DNA of 64,000 nt from Micromonospora haikouensis (GCF_900091595.1 NZ_FMCW01000018.1:62001-126000); one strand, 5' to 3'; shown: positions 8,791 to 19,159, counted from the first letter of the stretch. Numbers and translations: made by a program. Notes: a model not told the origin generated them from the letters alone.

Positions 8791-9612
8791 TCAGGCCAGG
8801 GTGAGCCGCTCGCGCAGGGTGTGCGCGTCGGCGGCGGTGGCGGTGAGCAGCGCCGCCGGGCCGCCGGCCAGCGCCAGCCAGGCCACCGCGCCGCCGTCGC
8901 CGCTCGCCGGCCGCGCCCGGGGGACGGGCAGGCCGCCGGACCGCACCCCGACGCCGGGCGGCATCCCGACGCCGGGTGCCGCCCCGGGACCCGGCTGCGC
9001 GGCGGGACCGGGCGGGACGTCGGGGCCCACCAGCAGCAGCGAGCCCGTCGCCGGGGCCCCACCGAGCACGGCGGGCCCCGCCCAGCCGGGCGCGGACGGG
9101 CCGACCGCCGTCGACTGCCGCAGCAGCGGCCGACCGCCGTGGTCGACCGACGTGCGGACGACGGCGTCGCCCGGCGACTCGCCGTACCGGCCGCAGATCA
9201 GCTCGTCGCGCCAGGTGAGCCGAGCCCCGGCGGCCAGCTCGACCCGCGACTCGGCGACGTGGTCGCAGCCGGCCGCCGCGACGAGCTGCTCCGGCACCCA
9301 GTGCAGAATGCCCCCGTCGTGCACCACCGCGTGCACCCGCATCCGGGACGCCGCCGTCCCGGGGCGGCCGGGCAGCGCCACCGAGGCGGCCACGCTGCCG
9401 ACGCGCAGCGCCGCCCCGGGGCCCACCTCCACCTCCAGCAGCAGGTCGTCGCCGCCCAGCGGGCCCGCCGCGCCGCCCACCACGTACACCGTGGCGACCC
9501 CGCCCTCGGCGGCGGTGGAGCGCAGCAGCAGCGGCGACTCGCCGCGCAGCTCCGTGAGGCGGGTCCCGCCGCGACCGTCGGCCCGCGCCACCACCCGGGC
9601 CCGCGCGCGCAT
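8791..9612 (-). CDS. ureD: Urease accessory protein UreD (UreH)
   Basis: 273-residue scaffold protein that works with UreF and UreG to deliver nickel to urease. Recognisable UreD segments include LRSTAAEGGVATVYVVGGAAGPLGGDD and the WRDELICGRYGE stretch. Between about residues 200 and 240 there is a low-complexity Pro/Gly segment (PGPGAAPGVGMPPGVG) not usual for the family. The ATG overlaps the ureG stop by one base (TGATG). Last gene of the urease operon. Confidence 0.9.
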   Translation of the reverse strand: MRARARVVARADGRGGTRLTELRGESPLLLRSTAAEGGVATVYVVGGAAGPLGGDDLLLEVEVGPGAALRVGSVAASVALPGRPGTAASRMRVHAVVHDGGILHWVPEQLVAAAGCDHVAESRVELAAGARLTWRDELICGRYGESPGDAVVRTSVDHGGRPLLRQSTAVGPSAPGWAGPAVLGGAPATGSLLLVGPDVPPGPAAQPGPGAAPGVGMPPGVGVRSGGLPVPRARPASGDGGAVAWLALAGGPAALLTATAADAHTLRERLTLA

Positions 9613-10337
9613 CAGGCGACGGCCACGGCGGCCCGGTGGTGGGCCAGCTCGTGCCGGATCCACCCGGCCACCCGGGTCGCCTCCGGGTCGCCGACGATGG
9701 ACAGGAAGACCGTCGGCAGGTCGCCGCGCCGGGCCCGCGCGTCGCGGTCCATCACGTCGAGGTCCGCGCCGACCATCGGCGCGAGGTCCGTCTTGTTGAT
9801 CACCAGGAGGTCGGCGGCGGTGACCCCGGGCCCGCCCTTGCGCGGCACCTTGTCGCCGCCGGCCACGTCGACCACGAAGATCTGCCGGTCGATCAGCCCC
9901 CGGCTGAACGTGGCCGTCAGGTTGTCCCCGCCGCTCTCCACGAGCACCAGGTCCAGCGGACCGACCGCCTCGCACAGCTCGTCGATCGCGTCGAGGTTCG
10001 CGCCGATGTCGTCGCGGATCGCCGTGTGCGGGCAGCAGCCCGTCTCCACCGCCCGGATCCGGGCCGGGTCGAGCACGCCGGCCCGGCGCAGGAAGTCCGC
10101 GTCCTCGGTGGTGTAGATGTCGTTGGTGACCACGCCGAGGCGCAGCTCGGTGGCGAACGCCCGGCACAGCGCGGCCACCAGGGCGGTCTTGCCCGAGCCG
10201 ACCGGCCCGCCGATGCCGATGCGCAGCGGCCGGGCCGCCGCCGGCAGCGGGGCGTGCGGGTCGACCCCGGGCTCGGGGTGGGTGTGGGGGACGTCCTCGT
10301 CGTGCGACGAGGTCAGGGGAACGGATTCAGGACGCAA
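9612..10337 (-). CDS. ureG: Urease accessory GTPase UreG
   Basis: SIMIBI-class GTPase that powers nickel insertion into urease. P-loop [12 protein letters not shown], Asp/Glu switch region [15 protein letters not shown] metal-binding motif ([12 protein letters not shown]) and the NKTDLAP guanine-specificity motif are all present. The N-terminus carries a His/Asp-rich stretch ([12 protein letters not shown]), a likely nickel store as in other His-tailed UreG proteins. I place the start at TTG 10337: a strong GGGAGG lies nine bases before it, giving an 11-bp overlap with ureF. The alternative ATG at 10373 has no ribosome site and would overlap ureF by 47 bp. Confidence 0.9.
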   Translation of the reverse strand: MRPESVPLTSSHDEDVPHTHPEPGVDPHAPLPAAARPLRIGIGGPVGSGKTALVAALCRAFATELRLGVVTNDIYTTEDADFLRRAGVLDPARIRAVETGCCPHTAIRDDIGANLDAIDELCEAVGPLDLVLVESGGDNLTATFSRGLIDRQIFVVDVAGGDKVPRKGGPGVTAADLLVINKTDLAPMVGADLDVMDRDARARRGDLPTVFLSIVGDPEATRVAGWIRHELAHHRAAVAVA

Positions 10338-11001
10338 AGAGACGCACCTCCCAGGTGGTGTGGACTTCGGCATGGATGTCGGTGAGGGGGGCCGCGCCGG
10401 CCGGCAGCCACTCCGGCGGCCCGTCGGCGGCGGCCACCGCCCGCGCCGCCGTGGCGTCGACGTCGGCCGTCAGGGCGGCGAGCAGCCCGTGCACGCGGTA
10501 CGGGTCGAGGCCGAGCAGCCGCACCGCCGCGCTCGCCGGGCCGGTCACCGACCCGTACGCGGCGGCGGTCGCCAGCTCGGCCGGGTCGAGGCCGGCGGCC
10601 GCCCCGACCAGCCCGAGCACCAGCGGCTGGTGCGGCCCGGTCGGGTCGGCGGGCAGGGCGGCGAAGGGCCCGCCCGGCCACAGCGCCCGCCCGGCGCGCA
10701 GCAGGGCCCGGCCCTGCCGGCGGGAGACCGCGCGCAGCGCCGGGGCGGCCGTGCGGGCGTCCAGCTCGGCGTCGAGCCGGGCCAGCGCGGGGCCGGGGTC
10801 ACCGGCCGCCGCCCGGTGCGCCGCCACCGCGAACGCGGCGGCGACCAGCCCGCCGGTGGCCAGCCGACCGACCAGGAAGCCACGCAGCGACGCCAGGTCG
10901 GTGACCAGCCCGGCGGCGACGGCGGCCTCCAGCCCGCTGGAGTGGGCGTGCGCGCCGGCCGGGAACCGCCCGTCGGCGAGCAGGAGCAGCATGCTCGTCA
11001 T
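10327..11001 (-). CDS. ureF: Urease accessory protein UreF
   Basis: 224-residue helical urease chaperone that bridges UreD and UreG. Family marks are [19 protein letters not shown] at the N-terminus and the [17 protein letters not shown] segment. It starts at ATG 11001, five bases after ureC ends; ATG 10992 is a second possibility. Operon position between ureC and ureG is as in other actinobacteria. Confidence 0.9.
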   Translation of the reverse strand: MTSMLLLLADGRFPAGAHAHSSGLEAAVAAGLVTDLASLRGFLVGRLATGGLVAAAFAVAAHRAAAGDPGPALARLDAELDARTAAPALRAVSRRQGRALLRAGRALWPGGPFAALPADPTGPHQPLVLGLVGAAAGLDPAELATAAAYGSVTGPASAAVRLLGLDPYRVHGLLAALTADVDATAARAVAAADGPPEWLPAGAAPLTDIHAEVHTTWEVRLFAS

Positions 11002-11006
11002 CGTCG

Positions 11007-12710
11007 TCAGAACAGGTGGTAGAGCTGGGCCATCGGCAGCTCCGTCACCGGGTCCGGCTCGACCACCTCGCCGTCGATGCGCACGGTGAAGGTGTCCGGG
11101 TCGACCTCGATGCGCGGCATGGCCCCGTTCTCGGGCAGGTCGGCCTTGCCCCGCGACCGCACGTCCGCGACGGGGACCAGCGGCCGGCGCACGTCGAGGC
11201 GCAGCCCGGCCTCCAGCGCCGCCGGGGCCACGAACGCGAGGCTGGTCGCCGCCGGCACCACGCCGTGCGCGCCGAACATCGGCCGGGGCAGCACCGGCTG
11301 CGGCGTCGGGATCGACGCGTTCGCGTCACCCATCTGCGCGTACGCGATCATGCCGCCCTTGAGCACCAGGTGCGGGCGTACGCCGAAGAAGGCCGGGTTC
11401 CACAGCACCAGGTCGGCGAGCTTGCCCGGCTCCACCGACCCGATCTCGCGTTCCAGGCCGTTGGCCATCGCCGCGCAGATGGTGTACTTCGCGACGTAGC
11501 GGCGGGCCCGGCGGTTGTCGGCGCGCCCGTCGCCGGGCAGCGCCCCCACCCGCCGCTTCATCACGTGGGCGCTCTGCCAGGTGCGGGTGATCACCTCGCC
11601 GATGCGCCCCATCGCCTGCGAGTCGGAGCCGATGATGGAGATCGCGCCGAGGTCGTGCAGCAGGTCCTCGGCGGCCATCGTCGACGGGCGGATCCGGCTC
11701 TCGGCGAACGCCAGGTCCTCCGGCACCGCCGGGTTGAGGTGGTGGCAGACCATCAGCATGTCGAGATGCTCGGCGAGGGTGTTGCGGGTGTACGGGCGGG
11801 TCGGGTTCGTCGACGACGGCAGCACGTTCGGCTCGCTGGCGACGGTGATGATGTCCGGCGCGTGGCCGCCGCCCGCCCCCTCCGTGTGGTACGAGTGGAT
11901 GGCCCGGCCGGCGATCGCGCGCAGCGTGTCGGCGACGAACCCGGCCTCGTTGAGGGTGTCGGTGTGGATGGAGACCTGCACGCCGGAGGCGTCGGCCACC
12001 CGCAGGCAGGCGTCGATGGCCGCCGGGGTGGTCCCCCAGTCCTCGTGCAGCTTGAAGCCGCCCGCGCCGGCCCGCAGCTGCTCCCACAGCGCCTCCTCGG
12101 AGACGGTGTTGCCCTTGCCGAGCAGCAGCACGTTCACCGGGAACGCGTCCAGCGCCTCGTGCATCCGGGCCAGGTGCCAGGCGTTCGGGGTGACCGTGGT
12201 GGCGCGGGTGCCCTCGGCCGGGCCGGTGCCCCCGCCCACGAGGGTGGTGATGCCGCTGGTCAGCGCCTCGTGCACGAGCTGCGGGCAGATGAAGTGCACG
12301 TGGGTGTCGACCGCCCCGGCGGTGAGGATGCGCCCGTTGCCGGCGATCACCTCGGTCGCCGGGCCGATCACCAGGTCCGGGTGGACGCCCGGCATCGTGT
12401 CCGGGTTGCCGGCCCGGCCGAGCGCGACGATCCGGCCGTCGCGCAGCCCGACGTCGGCCTTGACCACGCCCCAGTGGTCGAGCACCACCGCGCCGGTGAT
12501 CACCGTGTCGAGGGCGCCCTCGGCGCGGGTGGCCCGGGACTGGCCCATCGACTCCCGGATCACCTTGCCGCCGCCGAAGACCATCTCGTCGCCGCCGACG
12601 CAGTGGTCGACCTCCACCTCGATGAGCAGGTCGGTGTCGGCGAGCCGGATCCGGTCGCCCGTGGTGGGCCCGTACAGGTCGAGGTAGCGCCGCCGGTCCA
12701 GTTCGCTCAC
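11007..12710 (-). CDS. ureC: Urease alpha subunit UreC
   Basis: Catalytic subunit of nickel urease (urea + water to ammonia and carbamate), 567 residues, normal length. Active-site elements are intact: nickel ligands H137/H139 (HVH), carbamylated lysine K220 in [11 protein letters not shown]249 and H275, catalytic flap histidine in MVCHHL (H323), and the aspartate in [10 protein letters not shown]. The GTG start overlaps the ureB stop as GTGA. The enzyme is cytoplasmic and pairs with UreA and UreB. Confidence 0.97.
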   Translation of the reverse strand: MSELDRRRYLDLYGPTTGDRIRLADTDLLIEVEVDHCVGGDEMVFGGGKVIRESMGQSRATRAEGALDTVITGAVVLDHWGVVKADVGLRDGRIVALGRAGNPDTMPGVHPDLVIGPATEVIAGNGRILTAGAVDTHVHFICPQLVHEALTSGITTLVGGGTGPAEGTRATTVTPNAWHLARMHEALDAFPVNVLLLGKGNTVSEEALWEQLRAGAGGFKLHEDWGTTPAAIDACLRVADASGVQVSIHTDTLNEAGFVADTLRAIAGRAIHSYHTEGAGGGHAPDIITVASEPNVLPSSTNPTRPYTRNTLAEHLDMLMVCHHLNPAVPEDLAFAESRIRPSTMAAEDLLHDLGAISIIGSDSQAMGRIGEVITRTWQSAHVMKRRVGALPGDGRADNRRARRYVAKYTICAAMANGLEREIGSVEPGKLADLVLWNPAFFGVRPHLVLKGGMIAYAQMGDANASIPTPQPVLPRPMFGAHGVVPAATSLAFVAPAALEAGLRLDVRRPLVPVADVRSRGKADLPENGAMPRIEVDPDTFTVRIDGEVVEPDPVTELPMAQLYHLF

Positions 12711-13078
12711 CGGTCCGACCTCCCGTCCGGTGCGGTGGCTGCCTCCGGCGCCGCGGTGGCGCGCGGGGCCGCGTCCAGCGGGCCGGCGACCTCGCCGCGC
12801 AGGCCGGCGACGATGCGGGCCCCGCCCAGCGGCACCAGCTCCACCTGGCGGCTGACCCCCGGCTCGAACCGCACGGACGTGCCGGCGGGCACGGCGAGCC
12901 GCTGGCCGTACGCGGCGGCGCGGTCGAAGCGCAGGCCGGGGTTGGCCTCGGCGAAGTGGTAGTGCGAGCCGACCTGCACCGGCCGGTCGGCGGTGTTGAC
13001 CACCAGCAGGGTGGTCACCGGCAGGCCGGCGTTGATCTCGACCGGGCCGTCGCCGGGCAGCACCTCCCCGGGGATCAT
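12707..13078 (-). CDS. ureB: Urease beta subunit UreB
   Basis: 123-residue structural subunit of urease. It opens with [16 protein letters not shown] and contains the [11 protein letters not shown] and [12 protein letters not shown] segments typical of UreB. An Ala/Arg-rich extension of about 20 residues follows the core. The ATG overlaps the ureA stop as ATGA. Confidence 0.95.
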   Translation of the reverse strand: MIPGEVLPGDGPVEINAGLPVTTLLVVNTADRPVQVGSHYHFAEANPGLRFDRAAAYGQRLAVPAGTSVRFEPGVSRQVELVPLGGARIVAGLRGEVAGPLDAAPRATAAPEAATAPDGRSDR

Positions 13079-13377
13079 GGGATCGGGTGGTGCACCGTCA
13101 CCAACTTGGTGCCGTCCGGGAACGTCGCCTCCACCTGCACCTCCTTCAGCAGCTCGGGGACACCGTCGAGCACGTCGTCGCGGCCGAGCACGCCGCGACC
13201 GGCCGACATCAGGTCCACGACCGACCGCCCGTCGCGCGCGCCCTCCAGCAGGAACGCGGTGATGATGGCGACGGCTTCGGGATAGTTGAGGCGCAGGCCG
13301 CGCTCGCGGCGGCGACGGGCGACGTCCGCCGCGACGTGCACGAGCAGGCGATCCTGCTCGTGGGGGCTGAGGAACAC
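13075..13377 (-). CDS. ureA: Urease gamma subunit UreA
   Basis: 100-residue gamma subunit, first gene of ureABCFGD. It begins [19 protein letters not shown] and carries the [14 protein letters not shown] and [15 protein letters not shown] blocks of the family. It uses a GTG start with GGAGG five bases upstream. No ureE is found between ureC and ureF, as usual in actinobacteria. No GlnR-like GAAAC pair is seen within about 280 bp upstream. Confidence 0.95.
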   Translation of the reverse strand: MFLSPHEQDRLLVHVAADVARRRRERGLRLNYPEAVAIITAFLLEGARDGRSVVDLMSAGRGVLGRDDVLDGVPELLKEVQVEATFPDGTKLVTVHHPIP

Positions 13378-13655
13378 GGAAACCTCCGGGCGGTCCGGCG
13401 TGCACGCTCCCGCAGTCGCGGCGCTTATCGACGGGCGCCGGACGAGAGAGGGTCACACGTGACCGCCGCCGGCCGTCGGCGGTTCGCCCCGGGACCCCAC
13501 CGGCCCCGGCCCGATCCTACGGCCGCGCAGCGGTGTGGGGGCTGGGAACGGACCGCACCGCCAACCGCTGACCAGACCGTAGAGGATCGCCGGGCACGGT
13601 CGCAACGGCCGGGGCGGCGACATGGCGCGGCTCACCGCCCCACCCCACCCCGGCG

Positions 13656-16600
13656 TCAGCGGCGCAGGCGGATCGTGTAGGTGCGCGACTGCGAGCCGTC
13701 CTCGCTGGTCACCGACACGGTCGCCGTACGGCTGCCGGCCCTCGGCTGGCGCACGACGACGGTGGCGTACGGGTCGGCGGCCACGGCGGTGACGCACGGC
13801 AGCCCACCCCGGCGGGTCATGGTGTAGGACAGCTTCTCCGGATCGAAGCCGGCCAGCGGCACCCCGTCGAGGGCGATGCTGGCGGCGGAGGCGTCCGACG
13901 ACGTGCCGGGCGCGGCGGCGAAGACCTCGATCTCGCTGGCGGTGATGTGCCGGTCCGGGTGGGCCGTGAGCACGATCCGCACCGCGTCCGTGGCGGCGGT
14001 CACCGGCACGTCGACGGCGGGGGCGCTCGCCGTGCCCGTCGGGACGTCCACCGGCGCGCCGGCGTCGATCCAGCCGCCCTGCGGGTCGCGGACCTGCGCC
14101 CGCAGGCTCTGCGGATAGCTGTCGGAGCCGTCGCGGTAGAAGTGGACGACGACCCGGGTGAGCCTCCGGCGCTCCGGCAGGGTGACGGTGAGCGTGTCGG
14201 AGGGGTTCTTCGTCCCCGACCGCCAGTTCGACCACGCCTTGTCCGTCAGCACGCCGTTGGCCAGGCCGTCCGGCGAGTAGCCGGGCTCGGTGAAGGTGGC
14301 GGCGACGCCCGCCGGGGCCGCCCGCTCCTCGACCGGCGGGGTCACCTGCACCCGCACGCTCGCCGCGAGGGTGCGCCCGTCGCCGGCGTCGGCCTGCCCG
14401 GCGAGGGTGACGACGCCGGGGGCGTCGAACGCGCCGGCCGGCAGCGGCTGCCAGCGCACCGGGCGCTGCACCGTCGCGCCCCGCCGGGCCACCGCGGTGA
14501 CCGTGGCCGGCAGCGTCGGTTCGCCGCCGACGGCGGCCTTCGCCCGGGTGGGCCGCGTCGCCACGAGGGTGTCGACCACGACCGTCGCCCGGGCGACGTG
14601 GGCGCGCCCGAGGGCGTCGGTGGCGCGGCCGGTGACCCGCACGGTGCCGGGCCGCTGCCACCTCGACGCGGCGGGCAGCTTCCAGGTGACCGGCAGCGTC
14701 CCCCGGGCGTCGTCGCGCCGGACCGGGACGACGGTGTCCGGCAGCGCCGGGACGACCCCGGGGACCGTGAACGCGTCGGTGGGCGCGATCCGCAGGACCG
14801 TCTCGTCGGTCACCCGCCAGCGCTGGTTGGCCCCCGAGTTGGCCAGCCAGGAGGTGACCGACGCGCCGTCGCCGGTGGCCTGGCCGCCGACCTCCAGCAG
14901 GCGGCGGGAGCCGACGTTGACGAGGGTGTACGTGCCGTCGCCGGTGGTGGACAGGATCCACTGTGCCTGCGGGCCCGGCGCGGCGACGGCGGGGACGAGG
15001 GTGACGGCCTGGTCGACGACGGCGACCTGGCGGGTGCCGTCGGCGGTGGCGACGGCGTATCGGGCCCGATTGCTGGTGCCCCCGGCGAGCCGGGTGAGCC
15101 GCCACAGCTGGTCCGCGCTCGCCGGGTCGGTGGTGCGGATGACCGCGCCGGAGGCGGTGCCGCCGGCCGGGGCGAGGGAGCGGCCGCTCTGCACGCCGGT
15201 GAGGCGGTAGACGTGGCCGTCGCGCACCAGCGCCGCGCCGGGGGCGACCCCGGAGACGCCGGTGACCAGGAACGTCGTCACCGACTGGGCGGGCACGTCC
15301 ACCCGGGCGGCGCGGCCGCGCACGGCGACGGGGGCGCCGCGCCGCAGCGCCCCGTCCGCGCTGGTGACGACGGGGGTCACGGTCGCGTTGGCGGCGACGG
15401 CGCCGAACGCCGACAGGTCGAGCGCGACGGTACGGGCGGCGGTGCTGTCGTTGACGTGCACGACGGTGGCCCGCCCGCCGGTGGCCACGGCGGCGACGCT
15501 GGAGGTGTCGTTCACGGCGACGAGCCGGTCGCCAGGGCGGATGTGGTGGGTGAAGTTGCGGACGGTGTCGAACTTGGTGTTCGTGTAGATCGGGCAGGTC
15601 CGCAGGGTGTCGGCGGCGGTGCAGTCGAACGGGAGCTGGATGCTGCCCCAGTTGGAGCCCTGCGGGAACTCGCCGCCGGGCTTCATGTTGTCGTAGTCCT
15701 CGACCGGCTGCCAGAACACCCACGCCGACGGTTCCAGCTCGCGCAGGTCGTCGACCATGTGCCGGGCCATCCCGAGGCCGGGGGCCATGCTGGTGAGGCT
15801 GTGCCCGTCGCCCCAGGAGCCCTCCACCTCGCTCATCCACAGCGGCTTGTCCTCGCCCTTGGCGATGTCGCGGGCGGTGGTGCGCTGGCCCGTGCCGTAG
15901 GTGTGCACGTTGAGCTGGTCGACGAGGCCGCGTACGTCGTCGGGGTAGGCGTTCCAGTTCGTGGCGAACGTGCCGGGGTTGGTCTCGTCCATGGCGGACA
16001 CGCGGGTCCCGCTGCCGGCGGCGCGCAGCTCGGCGGCGACCGCCCGGACGACCTGCTGCTGGAGGCCGGGGCCGGCGTGGGCGCCCTCCTGCCGACCGCC
16101 GACCGGGTTGCCGTCGGCACCCAGCCGGGTGCTCCAGTAGGTGGTGTTCGGCTCGTTGAGCGGGTCGATCGTGTCGACGGTGATGCCGTGCGCGGCCTCC
16201 AGGCGCTGGGTGACCCGCACGAGATAGGTCGCGAAGTCGTCGACCCGGTCGGCGCGGATCTGGTCGGCGGCGGGGTCGAAGCCGCCGGAGACGTACCCGC
16301 TGACGGTCTGGAACCACGGCGGCGAGTTGCTGAAGGTCTCCCACCGGGTGACGTCGTTCTTGATCCGGTCGACCCACCAGCGCTGCGCGCGGTCGGCGTC
16401 CGGGTTCCAGTGCTGCGGGTTGTCCGGGTCCCACCAGTCGGCGTCGGCGCGGGTGGTGCCGTCGGGGGCCCGCCACCAGCCGGGCACCGCGCCGCCGGGG
16501 CGCAGGTAGTCGGGGACGTCGGGGGCGTTGCCGCCGCCGATGTTGTAGCGGGCGATGTTGAGGTTGAGGCCCTGCTCGCCGAAGACGAGGTCGGCCAGGC

Positions 16601-16883
16601 GCTGCCGGATCTCCTCGGGGTAGCCGCCGGTGGCGTTGGCGAACCAGACGAGGCTGGTGCCCCACCCCTGGAACTCCTGCCCCTGGTAGGACGGGTCGGG
16701 GCGGACGGTGACCACCGGGAGCGCGGCGGCCCCCGGCGCGGCCGCGCCCCCGGCCCCGGCGGCGGATCCGGTTGCCGGCGCGGCGGAGGCGGGGCCGGCG
16801 CCGGGCGCGACGGCGACGCCGAGGGTGACGACGGCCGCCGTGACCGCGGCGGCCAGCCCTCGGCGGGACGGGTGTCTGCTCAT
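13656..16883 (-). CDS. Secreted GH30 glycosidase (endo-beta-1,6-galactanase-like), multidomain
   Basis: 1075 residues. Sec signal peptide (RHPSRRGLAAAV, then a hydrophobic stretch to about residue 35), so secreted. GH30-type catalytic domain from about 56 to 590: substrate-site EFQGWGTSLVW, acid/base E244 in PLNEPNTTYW, nucleophile E352 in WMSEVEGSW. After it come a ricin-like beta-trefoil (about 595-735), two bacterial Ig-like repeats (about 740-880), an F5/8 type C carbohydrate-binding domain (about 885-1010) and a C-terminal beta-sandwich repeat. The ATG follows GGAGGAGA. Divergent from a LacI gene with a palindromic operator between them. Beta-1,6-galactan as substrate is an inference from resemblance to that GH30 branch. 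Confidence 0.85.
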   Translation of the reverse strand: MSRHPSRRGLAAAVTAAVVTLGVAVAPGAGPASAAPATGSAAGAGGAAAPGAAALPVVTVRPDPSYQGQEFQGWGTSLVWFANATGGYPEEIRQRLADLVFGEQGLNLNIARYNIGGGNAPDVPDYLRPGGAVPGWWRAPDGTTRADADWWDPDNPQHWNPDADRAQRWWVDRIKNDVTRWETFSNSPPWFQTVSGYVSGGFDPAADQIRADRVDDFATYLVRVTQRLEAAHGITVDTIDPLNEPNTTYWSTRLGADGNPVGGRQEGAHAGPGLQQQVVRAVAAELRAAGSGTRVSAMDETNPGTFATNWNAYPDDVRGLVDQLNVHTYGTGQRTTARDIAKGEDKPLWMSEVEGSWGDGHSLTSMAPGLGMARHMVDDLRELEPSAWVFWQPVEDYDNMKPGGEFPQGSNWGSIQLPFDCTAADTLRTCPIYTNTKFDTVRNFTHHIRPGDRLVAVNDTSSVAAVATGGRATVVHVNDSTAARTVALDLSAFGAVAANATVTPVVTSADGALRRGAPVAVRGRAARVDVPAQSVTTFLVTGVSGVAPGAALVRDGHVYRLTGVQSGRSLAPAGGTASGAVIRTTDPASADQLWRLTRLAGGTSNRARYAVATADGTRQVAVVDQAVTLVPAVAAPGPQAQWILSTTGDGTYTLVNVGSRRLLEVGGQATGDGASVTSWLANSGANQRWRVTDETVLRIAPTDAFTVPGVVPALPDTVVPVRRDDARGTLPVTWKLPAASRWQRPGTVRVTGRATDALGRAHVARATVVVDTLVATRPTRAKAAVGGEPTLPATVTAVARRGATVQRPVRWQPLPAGAFDAPGVVTLAGQADAGDGRTLAASVRVQVTPPVEERAAPAGVAATFTEPGYSPDGLANGVLTDKAWSNWRSGTKNPSDTLTVTLPERRRLTRVVVHFYRDGSDSYPQSLRAQVRDPQGGWIDAGAPVDVPTGTASAPAVDVPVTAATDAVRIVLTAHPDRHITASEIEVFAAAPGTSSDASAASIALDGVPLAGFDPEKLSYTMTRRGGLPCVTAVAADPYATVVVRQPRAGSRTATVSVTSEDGSQSRTYTIRLRR

Positions 16884-16954
16884 GTGGACGGTCTCCTCCG
16901 ACGGGTGGTGGTGAGCCGGTGGATCATGCCGCGTTCCTGCGGCGGGCGCGCTAC

Positions 16955-16978
16955 CTCGATGTTTACGCAAACATCGAG
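16955..16978. promoter_or_regulatory. LacI-type operator between GH30 and lacI-family gene
   Basis: Inverted repeat CTCGATGTTT-ACGC-AAACATCGAG: 10-bp arms match perfectly around a 4-bp centre. The TTTACGCAAA core is typical of LacI/GalR operators. It lies 72 bp upstream of the GH30 start and 130 bp upstream of the regulator start, so one site could control both. Confidence 0.85.
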
Positions 16979-17107
16979 TGTTGCGATGCTCCCAGTCGGC
17001 CCGTGGCCCGTCAAGCACGGCCGGCATACTGGGCTGCGCCGCGTGAGCACCGCGGCGGAGCCGGCGCGAGGCGCCGGCCGCAGGCGGGGCGAGAGGAGCG
17101 AGGCGGG

Positions 17108-18181
17108 ATGAGTCGGTCCGGCCCCGACGGGGCGACCCAGGAGCCCACCGGCGCGGGCCGCCCCCGCGCCGGCCGGCGGCGGGGCGTCTCGATGGCCGAC
17201 GTGGCGCGGCTGGCCGGCGTCTCCGCGCAGACCGTCTCCCGCGTCTCCACCGGTCACCCCGGCGTCGTCGACAGCACGCGGGAGCAGGTCCTCGCCGCCA
17301 TGCGGCAGCTCGGCTACCGCCCCAACAGCGCCGCCCGCGCGCTCAAGTACGGCGAGTTCCGCACCATCGGCGTCATCCTGTTCACCCTGTCGAGCACGGG
17401 CAACAGCCGCACCCTGGAGGCGATCGCCACCCACGCCGCCGACGCCGGCTACGTGATCACCCTCATCCCCGTCGGGGCCCCCACCCAGGACCGCCTGCTC
17501 GGGGCCTTCACCCGGCTCGGCGAACTCGCCGTCGACGCGGTCATCGTCATCATGGAGGTGCACCTGCTGGACGCGGCGACCGTCGCCGTCCCACCCGGCG
17601 TGCACGTCGTCGTGGTCGACTCCGACGCCGGCGACCGCTACCGCGTCGTCGACACCGACCAGGCCGACGGGGCCCGCCAGGCCGTGCACCACCTGCTCGA
17701 CCTCGGGCACCGCACCGTGTGGCACGTCGCGGGGCCCCGGGAGTCGTTCGCCGCGCAGCGGCGCGCGCTGGCCTGGCGTACGATGCTGCAGGAGCGCGGC
17801 CGCCCGACGCCGCAGGTGCGCCGCGGCGACTGGTCGGCGGAGTCCGGCTACCGCGCCGGCCTCGACCTGGCCGGCGACCCCGACTGCACGGCGGTCTTCG
17901 TCGCCAACGACCAGATGGCCCTCGGGGTGCTGCGCGCGCTGCACGACCGGGGCCGGTCCGTGCCCCGCGACGTCAGCGTCGTGGGCTTCGACGACATCGC
18001 CGACGCGGGAGCGTTCATCCCGCCCCTGACCACCGTCCACCAGGACTTCGCGGAGGTCGGCCGCCGCTGCGTCGAGGCGGTGCTGCGCCAGGTCCGCACC
18101 GGCGTGCCGGAGACCGGCACGACCCTGGTCTCCACCCGCCTCGTGGTACGCGAGAGCACCGCGCCCCCGCCGGGCGGCTGA
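17108..18181 (+). CDS. LacI family transcriptional regulator
   Basis: 357 residues. The N-terminal helix-turn-helix reads MADVARLAGVSAQTVSRVSTG, followed by the hinge helix VLAAMRQLGYRPNSAARAL, which reads the operator minor groove. The remainder is the sugar-binding periplasmic-type fold, ending with the FVANDQMALGVLRALHDRG and VGFDDIADAG segments. The ATG at 17108 follows GAGAGGAGCGAGG. Divergent from the GH30 gene, so it most likely represses that gene and itself until an oligosaccharide binds. Confidence 0.93.
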   Translation: MSRSGPDGATQEPTGAGRPRAGRRRGVSMADVARLAGVSAQTVSRVSTGHPGVVDSTREQVLAAMRQLGYRPNSAARALKYGEFRTIGVILFTLSSTGNSRTLEAIATHAADAGYVITLIPVGAPTQDRLLGAFTRLGELAVDAVIVIMEVHLLDAATVAVPPGVHVVVVDSDAGDRYRVVDTDQADGARQAVHHLLDLGHRTVWHVAGPRESFAAQRRALAWRTMLQERGRPTPQVRRGDWSAESGYRAGLDLAGDPDCTAVFVANDQMALGVLRALHDRGRSVPRDVSVVGFDDIADAGAFIPPLTTVHQDFAEVGRRCVEAVLRQVRTGVPETGTTLVSTRLVVRESTAPPPGG

Positions 18182-18235
18182 GCCGGTGGCCCGGCGGAGC
18201 CCCTCCCAGCGCCGCCTCCAGGCGCGCTCTCGCCC

Positions 18236-19159
18236 TCAGCCGGCCCCGGCGAACCGCCGCAGCTTGTCCGGGTTCACCACGATGAGCACCCGCTCGATCC
18301 CCCGGTCGGAGCAGTCCAGGGCGACGAGGGACTGCGGGCTGCCGTCGGCGTTCGTCACCAGCAGAGAACCGCCGCCGTTGACCTCGACGAACCGGAACCC
18401 GGCGGTGTGCCAGTACTTGCGCAGGACGTTGTCCAGGAACGTGGTCACCCGCCCGACGCCGGCCAGCTCCTTGCGCACGGCGTTGACCCGGCCGCCGCCG
18501 TCGGACCACGCCCGCACGTCTTCGGCGAGCAGCCGCTCCAGGGCGGCCACGTCGCCCTCCCGGGCGGCGTCGAGGAACGCCTCGACCAGCTCGCGCCGCC
18601 GCGCCGCCGACACTGGCGACGAGCGCTGCGACGCCAGGTGCCGGCGCGCCCTGCTGACCAACTGCCGGGCGTTGACCTCGGAGGTGTCGAGCACCTCGCC
18701 GACCTGCCGGTGGGAGTAGTCGAACGCCTCGCGCAGCACGTACGCGGCCCGCTCGGTCGGCGTGAGCCGCTCCAGCAGCAGCAGGACCGCCAGGTCCAGC
18801 GCCTCGGCCCGCTCCGCGCCCAGCGCCGGATCGGCGCTGGTGTCCACCGGCTCGGGCAGCCACGGACCCACGTACCGCTCGCGGACTGCGCGCGCCGACG
18901 TGGCGGCGTTGATGGCCAGCCGGGTCGTGGTCGTGGTGAGGAACGCCGCCGGGTTGCGCACCGCCCCGCGTTCGGCCGACTGCCAGCGCAGCCACGCGTC
19001 CTGCACCACGTCCTCAGCCTCGGCGACACTGCCCAGCATCCGGTAGGCGATGCCGAACAGGCGCGGCCGCACCGCCACGAACTCGGCCAGCCCGTCCCCG
19101 GGCCCCGCCGGGGACGGGACGGCCGTCGTCGCCGCGTTGTGCGTCTCGTCGACCGTCAC
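18236..19159 (-). CDS. ECF41-type sigma factor (SigJ-like) with SnoaL-like C-terminal domain
   Basis: 307-residue extracytoplasmic-function sigma factor. Region 2 (FGIAYRMLGSVAEAEDVVQDAWLRW) and region 4 (RLTPTERAAYVLREAFDYSHRQVGEVL) are clear. After them an NTF2/SnoaL-like domain contains the ECF41 hallmark DGGG (DGGGRVNA), which tunes sigma activity in place of an anti-sigma factor. It starts with GTG overlapping the oxidoreductase stop (GTGA). Partner gene and upstream promoter fit ECF41 autoregulation. Confidence 0.92.
   Translation of the reverse strand: MTVDETHNAATTAVPSPAGPGDGLAEFVAVRPRLFGIAYRMLGSVAEAEDVVQDAWLRWQSAERGAVRNPAAFLTTTTTRLAINAATSARAVRERYVGPWLPEPVDTSADPALGAERAEALDLAVLLLLERLTPTERAAYVLREAFDYSHRQVGEVLDTSEVNARQLVSRARRHLASQRSSPVSAARRRELVEAFLDAAREGDVAALERLLAEDVRAWSDGGGRVNAVRKELAGVGRVTTFLDNVLRKYWHTAGFRFVEVNGGGSLLVTNADGSPQSLVALDCSDRGIERVLIVVNPDKLRRFAGAG

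Noticed and set aside
13378-13655. GlnR site before ureA
   Set aside because: No pair of GAAAC boxes at 22-bp spacing found in either strand.
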